Shown: one piece after another, positions 62,616 to 64,000 of the stretch
How the letters are laid out: each line of letters starts with the position of its first letter
How positions within the stretch are numbered: the first letter of the stretch is position 1
Source of the DNA: Microscillaceae bacterium
GTDB taxonomy: Bacteria; Bacteroidota; Bacteroidia; Cytophagales; Microscillaceae
Assembly (NCBI GenBank): GCA_011390205.1
Contig: JAABSX010000007.1
Span: 55,938 to 119,937, forward strand
Direction of reading: 5' to 3'
Length of the DNA: 64,000 nt
Made by a program: the position numbers and the translations under genes
Notes under the pieces: model-generated
Databases searched by the model: none
What the model was told of the DNA's origin: nothing
The model's input: only the letters and a program-made list of their open reading frames with translations

Positions 62616-63593
62616 ATGGAACACTTCTTTATGCTATTTGGTTTTGCGCTGGCTTCTTATGCCGTAGTGGGCAATGATGCCATACAAACCCTAGGCACTT
62701 TCCTGAGCTCTAATAGCAAACGCCCTTGGTGGGTACTTTGGCTTTTTTCGTCTAGCATTTTGGTGGCAGTCATGTTTTATGGCTTTTTTGTGCTGGGAGA
62801 TATTTCCTTTGGTAAATTTTCGGGGACTTTCATCAAAGATGGGGTGGATACCTATCCCTCAGTTTTTTATTGGTGGTATCTTATTCCGCCTCTAGTTCTC
62901 TTAGTGATTACCCGATTCGGTATTCCTGTCAGTACTACTTTTTTGATTATCAGCGTGTTTGCCCCTAGTGCTATAGAAAAAATGCTGCTAAAATCAGTCA
63001 TGGGCTATGGTTTTGCCTTTATACTGGCGGTCATTGTTTATTTATTGATTAGCAGCTTGGTAGAGAAATATTTTATAGACACAAACAAAGAAGAGGATGT
63101 ACACTGGGCTTGGGTCGTCTTGCAGTGGGGAGCTACTGGATTTCTTTGGAGTCAATGGCTTTTGCAAGATCTGATTAATATTTTTGTGTATCTCTACAAA
63201 CCACTCAAAGAACATCCCGAAACGGCTCATTATTACATCATAGGAGCTACATTGCTTTTGGTTCTCTTTCAAGGAATTTTGTTCTATTACAAAGGGGGCG
63301 AAATCCAAAAAATCGTAACGACCAAAACCAACACCACCGACATCCGCTCTGCCACGATTATAGATTTTATTTATGCCATTATTTTGTTACTGTTTTACGG
63401 ACCCATCCCGATGAGTACTACTTGGGTATTTGTGGGGCTGCTTGCAGGGCGTGAGTTTGCTGTCAATTACCAGTTAAAAGTACAAAGTATGGGGGCTGTC
63501 TCTCGTGTTGTGCTTTGGGATTTTGCCAAAATCATACTTGGGCTTATAGTCAGTATTTTATTGGTAGTGATGATTGGCTTACTGAGGGCATAG
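62616..63593 (+). CDS. PiT-family phosphate permease-like membrane protein
   Basis: The protein has about 325 residues from the ATG at 62616; the frame opens with a TTG 16 codons upstream (62568), which is less likely. It has about ten helices, with the PiT signature GNDAIQTLGTF near residue 22 and its inverted counterpart GPIPMSTTWVFVGLLAGREFAV (about 269-290). Members of this family move phosphate (or sulfate) with Na+ or H+. The length is shorter than E. coli PitA (499 aa). It is divergent from terC, and the next gene is the agmatine deiminase. Confidence 0.82.
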   Translation: MEHFFMLFGFALASYAVVGNDAIQTLGTFLSSNSKRPWWVLWLFSSSILVAVMFYGFFVLGDISFGKFSGTFIKDGVDTYPSVFYWWYLIPPLVLLVITRFGIPVSTTFLIISVFAPSAIEKMLLKSVMGYGFAFILAVIVYLLISSLVEKYFIDTNKEEDVHWAWVVLQWGATGFLWSQWLLQDLINIFVYLYKPLKEHPETAHYYIIGATLLLVLFQGILFYYKGGEIQKIVTTKTNTTDIRSATIIDFIYAIILLLFYGPIPMSTTWVFVGLLAGREFAVNYQLKVQSMGAVSRVVLWDFAKIILGLIVSILLVVMIGLLRA

Positions 63594-63671
63594 CAAGTGA
63601 TTTTTAATAATTGCTTTTTGTAAGTCATTGCTTATCAATGTGTTGTATCTAATAAACTATATAAATTAACG

Positions 63672-64000
63672 ATGCTTTTTCTTCCAAAATCACAAGGATA
63701 TCGCTTCCCGGCAGAGTGGGAGCCTCAAGAATCCACTTGGCTTACTTTTCCCCAAAACAAAGAAACTTGGCCTGGCACACAGCTTAAAGATGCCCAAAAA
63801 GCCTATTATCAGTTCATCAAAGCCATTGCCCAGGGGCAAAAAGTAAACATCCTCATCAACGATGCCAGCACAGAAGCCATCATACGCCAAAACTTAGACC
63901 ATATCCATACCCGCCTCGAACAAGTATTTTTTCACCTCATCCCAAGCAATGACGCTTGGCTGCGTGATTCGGGTCCTTCTTTTTTGATTAACCCTCAGGC
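63672..64000 (+). CDS. aguA: Agmatine deiminase family protein (partial, runs off right edge)
   Basis: The first 109 residues of an agmatine deiminase are present: MLFLPKSQGYRFPAEWEPQE, the substrate-facing STWLTFPQNKETWPG, and NDAWLRDSGPSFLIN near the cut. Agmatine deiminase makes N-carbamoylputrescine from agmatine in the cytoplasm. The catalytic Cys and His are beyond the window, so activity cannot be confirmed. The PiT-type permease gene is 78 bp upstream. Confidence 0.88.
   Translation, partial: MLFLPKSQGYRFPAEWEPQESTWLTFPQNKETWPGTQLKDAQKAYYQFIKAIAQGQKVNILINDASTEAIIRQNLDHIHTRLEQVFFHLIPSNDAWLRDSGPSFLINPQ

Overview
The window looks like a chromosomal segment of a free-living Bacteroidota bacterium, probably of the Cytophagales type. 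The evidence is an AT-rich genome with weak Shine-Dalgarno sites, several promoters of the Bacteroidota form (TTG, about 20 bp, TAnnTTTG), type IX secretion parts (a PorZ-like propeller protein and a subtilase with a C-terminal sorting domain), a GH3-family protein, LolC/FtsX permease next to rbfA, YicC, and MbnP and DUF2807/PspC families. The genus assignment is a guess. No phage, complete insertion sequence, CRISPR array or defence island is visible. Most of the window is ordinary housekeeping and envelope gene content.

Layout. 1-1.4 kb: a left-edge accessory patch with two small secreted proteins that share an almost identical 5' region, a seven-copy 11-bp tandem array, and an Excalibur-type lipoprotein. 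1.4-9.7 kb: mostly minus strand, with a LolC-like permease, rbfA, a TPR protein, a Ppx/GppA phosphatase, a bifunctional hisB and an arginine deiminase; a GT-C-like membrane protein is on plus. 10-12.6 kb: a membrane protein and a GH13 alpha-glucosidase. 12.6-14.7 kb: a three-gene minus-strand envelope cluster (LPP20-like, DUF4384, small membrane protein). 14.9-22.8 kb: plus-strand prfA, rqcH, secG, a 2-hydroxyacid dehydrogenase, an M28 peptidase and porZ. 22.8-23.8 kb: a compositionally different patch holding an orphan recombinase-N-domain-like gene. 23.8-28.6 kb: a large zinc protease, a low-molecular-weight phosphatase, purQ and yicC. 28.8-31 kb: a serine hydrolase and an AlbA-type protein. 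31.1-33.2 kb: an ECF sigma operon with a four-repeat putative anti-sigma protein and a Spy-like periplasmic protein. 33.5-38.1 kb: SiaB-like kinase, rhodanese, tsaB, GH3 and ADP-ribosylglycohydrolase. 38.1-48 kb: a coiled-coil membrane protein, a nucleotide-pyrophosphatase-type enzyme, a second serine hydrolase, a T9SS subtilase and leuS. 48.2-56.5 kb: EF-hand/LRR protein, DinB, TlpA-like lipoprotein, PadR plus a PspC/DUF2807 protein, and ppk1. 57-64 kb: TPM protein, DinB, tRNA-Arg, MbnP-like, TauE, lipoprotein, TerC, PiT-type permease and the start of an agmatine deiminase.

Functional links. Translation and its quality control are represented by rbfA, prfA, rqcH, leuS, tsaB and tRNA-Arg. Polyphosphate and phosphate handling appear through ppk1, a Ppx/GppA homologue and a PiT-type permease, though these are far apart. 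Envelope biogenesis and stress appear through secG, the LolC-like permease, PorZ, the ECF operon and the PadR/PspC pair. Arginine/agmatine catabolism appears through the two deiminases.

I do not see a clearly new multi-gene system. The best candidates for something undescribed are the small-peptide pair with its shared leader and phased repeat array (1-1.2 kb), the ECF operon with its repeat-motif protein and the unusual inverted/direct repeat behind it (31-33.3 kb), the DUF4384/LPP20/small-membrane-protein cluster (12.6-14.7 kb), and the PadR/double-PspC/DUF2807 unit (51-54 kb). All functions are inferred by eye from motifs; no database search was possible.
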